From positions 7,405,001-7,469,000 of the forward strand of contig NZ_RAPS01000001.1 in the NCBI RefSeq assembly GCF_003610255.1: DNA of 64,000 bases, in the 5' to 3' direction. The notes beneath the pieces are model-generated. The model saw only the letters and a program-made list of their open reading frames with translations. It had not been told where the DNA came from and did not search any database. The translations under genes and the position numbers were made by a program. Positions 34,764-43,294 of the stretch are shown here, piece after piece. Source of the stretch: Streptomyces sp. TLI_171 (lineage in GTDB: Bacteria > Actinomycetota > Actinomycetes > Streptomycetales > Streptomycetaceae). Each line of letters begins with the position of its first letter. Position 1 is the stretch's first letter.

Positions 34764-36299
34764 GTGCTGGCGTACGCCGAACTGAGCGAGATCGAACAGC
34801 GGGTCTGGGACGGCTTCACGGCCGGCGACCCGGTGGACCTGCGGCCGGACGGCGCGCAGCTGGAGGACCCGCGGGACGGGGTGGCCTGGGGCGCCGAACG
34901 CACCGTCCGCGCCGAGGCGCTGCACGCGATGCTCACCGCGGGCGGCAGCGGCGCCCTGCGACTGACCGGCGCGCGGATCACCGGCCGCCTCGACCTCGCC
35001 GACACGGCCGTCCCGCACGCCGTCAACCTGCACGGCTGCCACTTCGACCGGCCGGTGGTGCTGCGCGGCGCCCAGCTGCGCTCGACCGGCCTGGTCGGCT
35101 GCTGGCTGCCCGGACTGGACGGCTGGCTGCTCCGGGTGGACGGCAACCTGTTCTTCGAGAACTCCGTCATCGACGGCCGGCTCACCCTCACCCGCGCCCA
35201 CATCACCGGCGAGCTGCGCCTGTCGGGCGTGCAACTGACCGCCCGTGAACTGGTCGGCGTCGACCCCGAGGACCCGGCGGCGCAGCCGGCCGGCGACGTG
35301 TGGGCGCTGTGGGCCGGCGGCCTGGTCATGGAGGGCGGCCTGTTCGGCCGGCACGGCCTGCGGGTGCGCGGCGGCCTGCGCCTGGTCGGCGCCCAGCTCG
35401 GCGGCGGCCTGTTCCTGGAGGGCGCCGAACTGCACAACCCGTGCGGCGACGCGCTCAGCGGCGAGGACCTCAGCACCGGCACCATGGTGCTCGCCGACGG
35501 CTTCCGCGCCCACGGCCCGATCCGGCTGCCCGGCGCGACCGTCCGCAGCCGGCTCTCGCTGCACGACGCCACCCTGGACGGCGGCCGGCGTGGCGACCGC
35601 AGCGACCGCGGCGGGGCGGAGGTCGCACTGGACGCTCAGCGCCTGCGGGCCGGCGAACTGCGGCTCACCACCGCGACCACCCCCGTCGGCGCCGTCGACC
35701 TGCAGGAGGCGCAGGTCACCGTGCTGCACGACCACGCCCGCAGCTGGCCCGCCGACACCCGCCTCGACGGCTTCACCTACACCTCGATCCACCCCGAGAG
35801 CGACGCCAACAGCCTCGCCCACCGCCTCGCCTGGCTGGCCGCACTTCCCGGCTACGCCCCCCAGCCGTACGAGCAACTCGCCACCTGGTACCGGAAGATC
35901 GGCCACGACGACGACGCCCGCCGGGTCCTGCTCGCCCGGCAGCGCCGCCGCCGGCGCACCCTGGCGCTGCCCGGCCGGATCTGGGGGCGGCTGCTGGACG
36001 CCACCGTCGGCTACGGCTACCGCCCCTGGCAGGCCGGCGTCTGGCTGCTGGTGCTCACGGCCATCGGCACCACCCTGTTCGGCACCGGGCCGCGGCCCGT
36101 CCCGTCCGGGCAGGGCACGCCGTTCAACCCGCTGGTGTACACCCTCGACCTGCTGGTGCCGATCGGCGGCTTCGGACAGCGTTCCGGCTGGTACTGGACC
36201 GACTACCGGCAGGGCGTCGGCTACCTGCTGATCGCCGCCGGCTGGGTGCTCACCACCGCCGCCGTGGCCGGCGTCACCCGCGCGCTCAACCGGACCTGA
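34764..36299 (+). CDS. Repeat-containing membrane protein (annotated elsewhere as oxidoreductase-like)
   Basis: A 511-residue protein. The first 330 residues are a repetitive beta-structure with recurring L-x-L/A-x-I/L patterns (GALRLTGARITGRLDLADTA, GRLTLTRAHITGELRLSGVQ), resembling bactofilin or pentapeptide folds. The C-terminal 110 residues hold two or three transmembrane helices (WLLVLTAIGTTLF, YLLIAAGWVLTTAAVAGV). Streptomycete homologues are often labelled membrane-associated oxidoreductase, but I see no cofactor motif supporting that name. GTG 34764 follows GGGGAGAG. Confidence 0.65.
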   Translation: MLAYAELSEIEQRVWDGFTAGDPVDLRPDGAQLEDPRDGVAWGAERTVRAEALHAMLTAGGSGALRLTGARITGRLDLADTAVPHAVNLHGCHFDRPVVLRGAQLRSTGLVGCWLPGLDGWLLRVDGNLFFENSVIDGRLTLTRAHITGELRLSGVQLTARELVGVDPEDPAAQPAGDVWALWAGGLVMEGGLFGRHGLRVRGGLRLVGAQLGGGLFLEGAELHNPCGDALSGEDLSTGTMVLADGFRAHGPIRLPGATVRSRLSLHDATLDGGRRGDRSDRGGAEVALDAQRLRAGELRLTTATTPVGAVDLQEAQVTVLHDHARSWPADTRLDGFTYTSIHPESDANSLAHRLAWLAALPGYAPQPYEQLATWYRKIGHDDDARRVLLARQRRRRRTLALPGRIWGRLLDATVGYGYRPWQAGVWLLVLTAIGTTLFGTGPRPVPSGQGTPFNPLVYTLDLLVPIGGFGQRSGWYWTDYRQGVGYLLIAAGWVLTTAAVAGVTRALNRT

Positions 36300-36351
36300 G
36301 CGGGCGGGTGGGGGTCGGCGGCCGGGCTGACGGGACCTCAGCAGCGGTGCG

Positions 36352-37035
36352 TCAGTAGCGGTAGGCCTTCACCACGATCGGGATCACGTTCACGTCCTTG
36401 CCCTGCCGGGAGAAGGCCACCGGGTTGGCGGTCGCGCCCGGCGCCAGGTTCTCCACGCCGACCACCGTGGAGTCCACCGTCTTGCCCGCGTTGTCGGTGA
36501 AGTCGACCTGGACCGCGTAGTTCCGGGTCTCCGCGGTGCTGTTGGTGATGGTCACCACCGCCGCCGTCAGATCGCCCGACACCGAGTTCGGCACACCCGT
36601 CAGCGTCACGTCCGTGATCGCGTTGCCCGCGTCCGGCACGTTCTCCAGCACCTGCTTGGCCTTCTCCCGGCCAGCCGCCAGCTGGGCGTTCGCCGAAGCC
36701 TCGAACGCCGAGGCGCGGGCCTCCGCCGAGGCCGACGCCGCCGACACCGAGGCCAGCGCCGACTCGTGCGCCGACGCGAACGGGGAGGCCGGTTCGCCGG
36801 AGAAGTTCGTCACCTCCGGCGGTCCCACCGTGAACGTCGACATCGCCGCCTGCACCGGGTTCTCGCCCGAGGTGCCGCCGCACGCCGCCAGCGCCGCGAG
36901 GCCCGCCGCCGCGGCGCCCGCCGCCAGCGCCACCCGAGCGCCGCGCCCGCCCTTCGGGCCGGGCTGCGACGGGCGCTCCACCGGGCCCTGCCGCACCGGC
37001 CTCCGGTCCGAACCGTTCCGCTCCGCGTCTCGCAT
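36352..37035 (-). CDS. Lipoprotein with Ala-rich coiled segment and beta-sandwich domain
   Basis: A 227-residue lipoprotein. After about 30 basic/Pro-rich residues comes a hydrophobic signal and the lipobox LAAC, with Cys52 as the lipidation site. An Ala/Glu/Ser-rich helix (about 85-130) follows, then a beta-sandwich of the FxLYD type (TAAVVTITNSTAETRNYAVQ). It would be anchored on the outer face of the cytoplasmic membrane. The start at 37035 has GGAAGG. The gene converges on its left neighbour. Confidence 0.72.
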   Translation of the reverse strand: MRDAERNGSDRRPVRQGPVERPSQPGPKGGRGARVALAAGAAAAGLAALAACGGTSGENPVQAAMSTFTVGPPEVTNFSGEPASPFASAHESALASVSAASASAEARASAFEASANAQLAAGREKAKQVLENVPDAGNAITDVTLTGVPNSVSGDLTAAVVTITNSTAETRNYAVQVDFTDNAGKTVDSTVVGVENLAPGATANPVAFSRQGKDVNVIPIVVKAYRY

Positions 37036-37277
37036 CGCGCTGCACCTTCCGCTCGCTCGGTCACTCGGTCGTTCGGTCGTGCGGAACCGGCAGACCGCCT
37101 CCGCGCCCACGCTCCCATCGTCCGAGCCCGCCCGGGCCCCTGGCCAGCGGCGTTGAGCCATTGGGGCGCTGCGCCATTGGAGCGAGCCCGACGGTCCGTC
37201 AGATCCGCGGCGGTGCACGCGAGATACGTATGCAGCCAGGTCGAGTGCGGGCGGACCCGTGCGAGGAGGTCGGAACA

Positions 37278-38990
37278 GTGGGGGAGCAGGTCGACACGGC
37301 AGGGGAGCAGGAGACCGCGCCGCGGATCGTACGGCGGTGGCCGAGTTGGAGCGCGCTGGTGGGCGCGGTGGTGTGCTACTGCCTGTCCTTCACCCCGTCG
37401 TTGTTGCCCCGGCCCTGGTACCTGCAGGCCGCCGCCGGGGCGATCACCGCCCTGTTCGGGTACGGGTTCGGGGCGTTCTTCGGCTTCGTCGCGCGGGAGT
37501 GCCGGCTGCTGCCCCCGGACCGGGTGCGGCGGGCCGGATGGTGGCTGCTCGCCGTCGCCGGGGGCGGCGCGGTGCTGACGGTCACCGCGTGGAGCGTGCG
37601 CTGGCAGGGCGACCTGCGGCGGGCCGTCGGCATGGACCCGCGGATCGGCTGGTGGCAGTGGGCCCTGGTGCTGCCGATCGCCCTGCTGCTCGGCGCCCTG
37701 CTGGTGCTGGCCGCCCGCGCCGTGCGGCTCGGCACCCGGTGGGTGCGCGGCATCCTCGGCCGCGCCGTGCCCGGCTGGGCCGCCGCTGCCGGAGCCGCCG
37801 CGCTCGCCACCGTGCTGGTGGTCGGCTTCGTCGAGGGCTTCCTGCTGCGCAGCCTGCTCGACCTCGCCGAACGCGGCGCCGCCCTGACGGACCGTTCGAC
37901 CTCGCCCGGCATCGTCCGGCCGACCCGCAGCACGCTCTCCGGCAGCCCCGACTCGTACGAGAGCTGGGCCAGCCTCGGCGCCAAGGGCCGCGACTTCGTC
38001 GGCAGCGCCCCCACGGCCGCCGAGATCAGCGCCTTCACCGGCCACCCCGCACAGGACCCGGTGCGGGCCTACGTCGGACTGCGGTCGGGCGACGGCAGCG
38101 GCTTCGCCGAGGGCGCCCGGACCAGTGCCGGACTGAAGGAACGCGCGGGGCGGGCGGTCGCCGAACTGGAGCGGGCCGGCGGATTCGAACGCAAGGTCCT
38201 GGTGGTGCTGGGCACCACCGGAAGCGGCTGGGTCAACGAGCGGATCGCCCAACCCGTCGAGTACCTGTACGGCGGCGACAGCGCCGAGGTCGCCTACCAG
38301 TACTCGTACCTGCCGAGCTGGATCTCCTTCCTCACCGAGGGCGACGCCACCGACGCCGGGCGGGCGCTGTACGACGCGGTCCGCGCGCACTGGTCGCAGC
38401 TGCCCGCGGACCACCGCCCCCGCCTGCTGGTCGCCGGCGAGAGCCTCGGCTCCTACGCCACCGAACGCGCCTTCCCCGGCGGCGTCCCCCAACTGGCCGA
38501 GCAGACCGGCGGCGCGCTGCTGGTCGGACCCACCCCCGACAACCCGCTGCGCGCCGAGGTGACGGACCACCGGGAGCCCGGCAGCCCCGTCTGGCGGCCC
38601 CTCTACCAGGACGGGCAGACCGTGCGGTTCGCCCAGCGGCCCGGCGACTTCGCGGTCCCGGCCGCGGGGTGGGGCCGCCCCCGGGTGGTCTACCTGCAGA
38701 ACGGCACCGATCCCGTGGTGTGGTGGGAGCCCACCCTGATCTGGCGCGAACCCGCCTGGCTGAACGGCGAACGCGCCTACGACGTCTCGCCGACCATGCG
38801 CTGGTACCCCCTGGTGACGTTCTGGCAGGTCACCTGCGACCTGGCCGCCTCCGAGGCGGTGCCCGAGGGGCACGGGCACCGCTACGGGCTGATGCCCGCC
38901 GAGGCGTGGGCCCGGATCGCCCCGCCCGACGGGTGGACCGCGCAGGACACCGACCGACTGGTGGCCTACCTGGCGGACCGCCTCGCCTGA
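37278..38990 (+). CDS. Membrane alpha/beta-hydrolase (Abhydrolase_9-like)
   Basis: A 570-residue protein. Four transmembrane helices (about residues 20-170, starting WSALVGAVVCYCLSF) precede a large alpha/beta-hydrolase domain with nucleophile elbow LLVAGESLGSYATE (Ser in GESLG). Actinobacterial homologues are uncharacterised lipase/esterase-like membrane proteins. The start GTG 37278 is chosen because GAGGAGG lies 8 bases upstream; an ATG at 37230 is possible but lacks a ribosome site. Confidence 0.82.
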   Translation: MGEQVDTAGEQETAPRIVRRWPSWSALVGAVVCYCLSFTPSLLPRPWYLQAAAGAITALFGYGFGAFFGFVARECRLLPPDRVRRAGWWLLAVAGGGAVLTVTAWSVRWQGDLRRAVGMDPRIGWWQWALVLPIALLLGALLVLAARAVRLGTRWVRGILGRAVPGWAAAAGAAALATVLVVGFVEGFLLRSLLDLAERGAALTDRSTSPGIVRPTRSTLSGSPDSYESWASLGAKGRDFVGSAPTAAEISAFTGHPAQDPVRAYVGLRSGDGSGFAEGARTSAGLKERAGRAVAELERAGGFERKVLVVLGTTGSGWVNERIAQPVEYLYGGDSAEVAYQYSYLPSWISFLTEGDATDAGRALYDAVRAHWSQLPADHRPRLLVAGESLGSYATERAFPGGVPQLAEQTGGALLVGPTPDNPLRAEVTDHREPGSPVWRPLYQDGQTVRFAQRPGDFAVPAAGWGRPRVVYLQNGTDPVVWWEPTLIWREPAWLNGERAYDVSPTMRWYPLVTFWQVTCDLAASEAVPEGHGHRYGLMPAEAWARIAPPDGWTAQDTDRLVAYLADRLA

Positions 38991-39014
38991 CGGGGCGTCA
39001 CCGGGCGGCCCCGA

Positions 39015-40658
39015 CTACCGGTGGGCGTGGGCCCGGGCGGGGCTGTCGGCGTCGGGGGCGGTGCTGGTGCCGTCGCTGGTGCTGGTGCTGCTGTCGGTGC
39101 AGGCGACGGCGGGAGTGGTGGTGGTGCTGGCGCTGGCGGCGTCGGGGGTGCTGCCGGCGGTGCGCCGCAGCAGGCGGTGGGCCAGGACTGCGGCCGCCAG
39201 CAGCAGAGCCGCCGACACGCCCGCGGCAACCGTGATGCCGTGCACGAACGCGGTGTTCGCACTGTTCAGCAACTGTTCCGCGAGGCCCTGCGGCAGGGTG
39301 GCCGCCGCCTCCTGGGCGCCGCCCAGCGACTGGCCCGCCTGTTCGGCCACCACCGGATCGGTGCCCACCGGGACGGCCAGCGAGCCCGCGTACAGGGCCG
39401 TCACGATCGAGCCGACCAGCGCGATGCCCAGCGCCGCACCCAACTCGTACGCCGTCTCCGAGACCGCCGAGGCGGCGCCCGTCTTGTCGGCCGGGGCGGC
39501 GCCCAGCACCAGGTCCGAGGCGAGGGTGTACACCACGCCCTCCGCGGTGCCCAGCGCCAGGAACGAGGAGCCGAGCAGCAGGTAGGTGCTGTCCACCCGG
39601 ACGAAGCCCAGCACGCCGATGCCCGCGCCCATCACGAACAGACTGGCCGTCAGCACCCGGTGGGCTCCCGCCCGACGGACCAGGCGGGCCGTCAGCAGAC
39701 CGCCCGCCACCGAGCCGACGAAGGCCGGCATCTCGGCGATGCCCGCGTCCAGCGGAGAGTAGCCGCGGACCAGCTGGAGGTACTGCGACATGAAGAAGAT
39801 CACACCGGACAGGCCGATCAGGCTGATCAGCGAGGACAGCACCGCCGCCGTGAAGCGGGGGTTCCGGAACAGCCGGACCTCCAGCAGCGGCGTCTCCAGC
39901 CGCAGCTGACGCCGCACGAACAGCACCAGCGCCGCCGCACCCAGCACGAACACCACCGGAGTGGTCCACTGCTCCACGCCGTGCGCCGCGAACTCCTTGA
40001 CGCCGAACACCACGCCGATCACACCCGCCATCGACAGCAGCACGCTCAGCATGTCCCAGCGGCCCGGCCGCGGGTCACGGGACTCCGGCAGCAGCCAGGC
40101 GCCGAGGACCAGCAGCAGCACCATCACCGGCAGGTTCAGCAGGAACACCGACCCCCACCAGAAGTGCTCCAGCAGCACACCGCCCACCAGCGGGCCGAGC
40201 GCCGCACCGGCGGCCGCGCCCGCACCCCAGATGCCGATCGCGGTGGCCCGCTCCCTGGTGTCCGGGAACAGCGTGCGGATCAGCGACAGCGTCGACGGCA
40301 TGATCGTCGCGCCGGCCACGCCCAGCAGCGCGCGAGCCATGATCAGCCAGCCCGGAGTCGGCGCGTACGCCGCCAGTAGCGAGGCCGCGCCGAACGCCGC
40401 CGAGCCCGCCAGCAAAACCCGCTTGCGGCCCAGCCGGTCGCTGAGCGCACCCATCGACACCAACAGGCCGGCCAGTACGAAGGAGTAGACGTCGCCGATC
40501 CACAGCAGCTGGGTGCCGGACGGGCGGAGGGTCTCGGTGATCGAAGGGATCGCGAGGGAGAGCACCGTCGCGTCCACCGCCACCAGGGTGACGGCGAGCA
40601 CGAGGACGCCGAGACCGGTCCAGCGGTGGCCGGACCGGACGACGAGGGTGGAACTCAT
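39015..40658 (-). CDS. MFS transporter, DHA2 drug-efflux type
   Basis: A 547-residue transporter with 14 predicted helices. Motifs: LVAVDATVLSLAIPSI in helix 1, GALSDRLGRKRVLL after helix 2, and the motif-C-like GAAAGAALGPLVGGVL. The last 45 residues are a Ser/Thr/Pro/His-rich cytoplasmic tail. It follows the tetR gene after 6 bases, with a duplicated GGAGATCT before its ATG serving as ribosome site. The pair is a classic drug-responsive operon, likely derepressed when the TetR protein binds the exported compound. Confidence 0.92.
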   Translation of the reverse strand: MSSTLVVRSGHRWTGLGVLVLAVTLVAVDATVLSLAIPSITETLRPSGTQLLWIGDVYSFVLAGLLVSMGALSDRLGRKRVLLAGSAAFGAASLLAAYAPTPGWLIMARALLGVAGATIMPSTLSLIRTLFPDTRERATAIGIWGAGAAAGAALGPLVGGVLLEHFWWGSVFLLNLPVMVLLLVLGAWLLPESRDPRPGRWDMLSVLLSMAGVIGVVFGVKEFAAHGVEQWTTPVVFVLGAAALVLFVRRQLRLETPLLEVRLFRNPRFTAAVLSSLISLIGLSGVIFFMSQYLQLVRGYSPLDAGIAEMPAFVGSVAGGLLTARLVRRAGAHRVLTASLFVMGAGIGVLGFVRVDSTYLLLGSSFLALGTAEGVVYTLASDLVLGAAPADKTGAASAVSETAYELGAALGIALVGSIVTALYAGSLAVPVGTDPVVAEQAGQSLGGAQEAAATLPQGLAEQLLNSANTAFVHGITVAAGVSAALLLAAAVLAHRLLRRTAGSTPDAASASTTTTPAVACTDSSTSTSDGTSTAPDADSPARAHAHR

Positions 40659-40664
40659 GGTGTA

Positions 40665-41219
40665 TCAGATCTCCGTAGATCTCCGTAGAGCGCCGCCGAG
40701 AAACAACTCGGCGAGCGAGAAAGCGCTTTCGCGCGGTGCGAGCCGGCCTTCCTGGACGGCCCAACCGATGCCGGCCACCAGGTCGAAGAACGCCTCGCTG
40801 AGCCAGCCGGCCGAGAGCTCGACGCGGAACACCCCTTCCTGTTGACCGCGCAGGAACAGTGCGCGGACCCGGGCGTCCTGGAGCTCCCAGAGGTCGTTGA
40901 TCTCCTCGTCGTCGTACAGCTGGTTCTCGCCGGCGAGGAACGCGCAGAGCGCGGCATCCGGCACCACCGCATCCACCAGCCGGCGCAGCGCGGCCTCGGC
41001 GTTGCCCTCCTCCACCCGCGCGGTCTCGAGCGCGGCGGCGAACCGGCGCAGGCCGAGGGCGCCCACCTCGCGGATCAGGGCATCGCGCCCCGGGAAGATC
41101 CGGTGCAGGGTCGCACGGCTGATGCCGGCGGCGCGGGCGATCTCGTCGAGATGAGCGGTCGGGCGCCGGGAGAGGACGCCCACGGCCGCCTCGAGGACGG
41201 CGTCGCGGTCGGTTGCCAT
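40665..41219 (-). CDS. TetR-family regulator of the adjacent efflux pump
   Basis: A 184-residue TetR regulator starting MATDRDAVLEAAVGVL, with the DNA-binding helices in EIARAAGISRATLHRIFPGR. An in-frame ATG at 41246 would add nine residues but lies inside the 18-bp operator palindrome, so I prefer 41219, where TATGCT about 10 bases upstream could be the -10 box of a short-leader transcript. It is the first gene of a tetR-MFS operon and probably autoregulates. Confidence 0.88.
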   Translation of the reverse strand: MATDRDAVLEAAVGVLSRRPTAHLDEIARAAGISRATLHRIFPGRDALIREVGALGLRRFAAALETARVEEGNAEAALRRLVDAVVPDAALCAFLAGENQLYDDEEINDLWELQDARVRALFLRGQQEGVFRVELSAGWLSEAFFDLVAGIGWAVQEGRLAPRESAFSLAELFLGGALRRSTEI

Positions 41220-41238
41220 GAGAAGAGCATAGCGCAAG

Positions 41239-41256
41239 TGAGACATTGATGTCTCA
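41239..41256. promoter_or_regulatory. 18-bp operator for the TetR-MFS operon
   Basis: TGAGACAT-TG-ATGTCTCA is a perfect 8+2+8 palindrome 20 bases upstream of the tetR start, placed where a -35 element would be for the TATGCT box. Size and position are typical of a TetR autoregulatory operator. Confidence 0.75.
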
Positions 41257-41379
41257 TTTTGGAGGCAGGGGTATCAGGGTGGGGGGTTGGGGGCGGGTAT
41301 GACGAAGACCCCGGGCCGGTGGGGGCACGGGGTCTTCGGGGTGCTGGGGTCGCCGTGGGCGGCGGGGCGTCGGCTGCGG

Positions 41380-41775
41380 TCAGCTCTGGTTGTAGAAGCC
41401 GGTCTCGTCGAGCGGGCGGTCGATGACCATGACCTCGACGTCCGCCGGGGTGAGCAGGAACACCCGGCGGGCGATCCGCTCGATGCCGCCGCGGGTGCCG
41501 AAGATCAGACCGGAGGCGAAGTCGACCATGCGCTTGGCCTCGGCGTCGTCCATCTCGGTGAGGTCCATGACCACCGGGGTCGCGGCGCGGATGTGCTCGC
41601 CCACGGTGCGGGCCGCCTCGAAACCGGTCGGGCGCAGCGAGACGATCTTGGAGGGGCCGATCTGGACGCTCGGCAGCGTGTCCTCGCCCTCCCACGGTTC
41701 CTCGTACATCGCGGCCGGGTAGCTTCCGGAAGGCATCAGCCACCCGTTGTGGTGCTCGTCGCGAAGTGCTCCCAT
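41380..41775 (-). CDS. SepF-like cell-division protein paralogue
   Basis: A 131-residue SepF-family protein. The conserved core is SLRPTGFEAARTVGEHIRAA, then VVMDLTEMDDAEAKRMVDFA and the loop FGTRGGIERIARRVFLLTPAD. SepF anchors and bundles FtsZ; streptomycetes carry extra paralogues apart from the division-cluster copy. This one is shorter than canonical SepF and lies away from ftsZ, so it is probably such a paralogue. GGGAGG precedes the ATG at 41775. Confidence 0.88.
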   Translation of the reverse strand: MGALRDEHHNGWLMPSGSYPAAMYEEPWEGEDTLPSVQIGPSKIVSLRPTGFEAARTVGEHIRAATPVVMDLTEMDDAEAKRMVDFASGLIFGTRGGIERIARRVFLLTPADVEVMVIDRPLDETGFYNQS

Positions 41776-41821
41776 TAGCCGCGCCTCCCTGTCTCGTTCC
41801 GTACTCGTCCCCCGGGGGGAC

Positions 41822-41842
41822 GACGTGTCGTTTTGACACGTC
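41822..41842. promoter_or_regulatory. 8-bp inverted repeat upstream of the sepF-like gene
   Basis: GACGTGTC (41822-41829) and GACACGTC (41835-41842) flank GTTTT, about 47 bases before the sepF-like start. It could be an operator or a leader hairpin. The rest of 41843-42086 is gene-free and includes a small GTTGAC/GTCAAC repeat at 42019-42035. Confidence 0.4.
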
Positions 41843-42086
41843 ATCCACTTGTTGGAACTGTCCGAGTATCGCACTGATCACCGCAGATGTGCCCGCTTAC
41901 GCCCACCGGACGGGTTGTGGCGTGGGGGAAAATCCGCGGTTTTCCGGACATCCGCTATGACGCACATGATCGGTGAACGGTTGCGCGCGACGACCCTATC
42001 GGCGGCGATCAGACCTTAGTTGACTGAGTGTCAACAATCATGTAACGGCTTCGGAGCGGGGTGGCGGGTCGGCGCCCGGGGGCGCG

Positions 42087-42614
42087 CTACTCGCCCGTGG
42101 CGCCGTCGATCCGTTCCCGCAGCAGGTCGGCGTGCCCGTTGTGCCGGGCGTACTCCTCGATCATGTGGACCAGGATCCAACGGAGCGTCACCTCGTTGTT
42201 CCGCCACTTGCCCTTGCCGACCGTGTCCAGCGACAGGCCCTGAACCGCGGTGCGCGCGAAAGCCACGTCCTCCTCCCAGGCCGCCGTGTCGGCCACCGGG
42301 TCGGCGTCGTCCACCAGGTCGAAGTCGCCGTCCGGATGCTTCTCCGACCAGTACCGACCGGCCGGACCGAGATCCTGCCCGGCCAGCACCCGGCGGAACC
42401 AGTGGCGCTCCACCTCCGCCATGTGGCGCACCAGGCCGAGCAGGGAGAGCGAGGACGGTGGACAGGAACGCTCGCGGAGCTGATCGGGCGTCAACCCCTC
42501 GACCTTGATGGCGAGGGTCGCGCGGTGGAAGTCGAGCCAGGCGCCGAGCATGGTCGCCTCGTCCGAGGCGAAGGGCGGGCTGGTGCGGGTGATGGTGGAG
42601 TCCTCGTTCGTCAT
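42087..42614 (-). CDS. DinB-family / DUF664 protein
   Basis: A 175-residue four-helix protein. The metal-site pattern is present: LLGLVRHMAEVERHWF (His in helix 2) and HMIEEYARHNGHADLLRERI (two His near the C-terminus). DinB-like proteins of actinobacteria include mycothiol- or bacillithiol-dependent transferases, but most, like this one, have no known substrate. The start at 42614 (MTNEDSTITR) fits the conserved region. Confidence 0.85.
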   Translation of the reverse strand: MTNEDSTITRTSPPFASDEATMLGAWLDFHRATLAIKVEGLTPDQLRERSCPPSSLSLLGLVRHMAEVERHWFRRVLAGQDLGPAGRYWSEKHPDGDFDLVDDADPVADTAAWEEDVAFARTAVQGLSLDTVGKGKWRNNEVTLRWILVHMIEEYARHNGHADLLRERIDGATGE

Positions 42615-42690
42615 GCGGACATGGTGGGGGACGGCGAGGCGGGTGGGCGAGCCGTTTTCGGGCCGGTCCTGCTGTGGTAGGAAGGGCCGA

Positions 42691-42717
42691 CCGTCCAACC
42701 GTCCAACTGTCCAACCG
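42691..42717. repeat. 8-bp tandem repeat, three copies
   Basis: CCGTCCAA, CCGTCCAA and CTGTCCAA stand head to tail, followed by CCG. It lies in the divergent gap between the DinB-like and DUF2568-like genes. No function evident. Confidence 0.6.
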
Positions 42718-42791
42718 CCCGAGCGGGTGCGGCGGGCCATGCGGGGGTGGCGGGTGTGGCGGGGAACGGGGACGGGCGGGGTGGGCGCGGG

Positions 42792-43187
42792 ATGACGGGC
42801 ACGGACGGCGCGGGGGGCCTGCGCAAGGTGATGACGGGGAGTCAGTTGGCGCTCCGGTTCCTGCTGGAGCTGGCCGCGCTGGTGGCACTGGCCGTCGGCG
42901 GGTACGGGGTGTGGCGAAGCGGCCCGACGGTGCTGCGCGGCCTGATCGCGGCGGCACTGGTCGCGGTCGCGATCGTGCTGTGGGGCCGGTACGCGGCGCC
43001 GCGACGGCCCGTGCGGGACTCGGCGGTGGCCTGGTACGGCGTGCAGGTGCTGATCTGGGGCGGGGCGGTCGCCCTGCTTGCGGCGGCCGGCCATGGCGCC
43101 TGGGCGACGGGGCTCGGTGTGTTGATGGTCCTCAACACCGTCGTGCTGCGGTCGCTCGGGGAGTGGTCGCCCGCGATCGAGCGGTAA
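42792..43187 (+). CDS. Four-helix membrane protein, DUF2568/YrdB-like
   Basis: A 131-residue membrane protein with four hydrophobic helices (LALRFLLELAALVALAVGGY, LRGLIAAALVAVAIVLWGRY, VAWYGVQVLIWGGAVALLAA, and a last one before LGEWSPAIER). The ELAAL...GGYGVW and WGRYAAPR patterns match the YrdB/DUF2568 group. Function unknown. ATG 42792 is preceded by GGGCGCGGG, a weak ribosome site. Confidence 0.75.
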   Translation: MTGTDGAGGLRKVMTGSQLALRFLLELAALVALAVGGYGVWRSGPTVLRGLIAAALVAVAIVLWGRYAAPRRPVRDSAVAWYGVQVLIWGGAVALLAAAGHGAWATGLGVLMVLNTVVLRSLGEWSPAIER

Positions 43188-43230
43188 GCGGTAAGTGGCG
43201 GTGGTGGGGAGCGTCGGGTCGTGTTGGGTG

Positions 43231-43276
43231 GCGGGGGCGGGGCGGGGGCGGGGCGGGGGCGGGGTCGGGGGCGTCG
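43231..43276. repeat. G-rich tandem repeat, G-quadruplex-prone
   Basis: Direct repeats of a 10-11-bp GGGGGCGGGGC unit make a run with many G4-5 tracts separated by single C on the plus strand. It lies in the convergent gap between the DUF2568-like gene and the VTT-domain gene. Confidence 0.65.
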
Positions 43277-43294
43277 GGGAGCAGGGTCCGTTCG

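Noticed and set aside
42019..42035. GTTGAC-TGAGT-GTCAAC inverted repeat, TTGACT as a possible -35
   Set aside because: No matching -10 and no gene starting nearby in the right direction; it lies at the 3' side of the DinB-like gene. Left as a curiosity.
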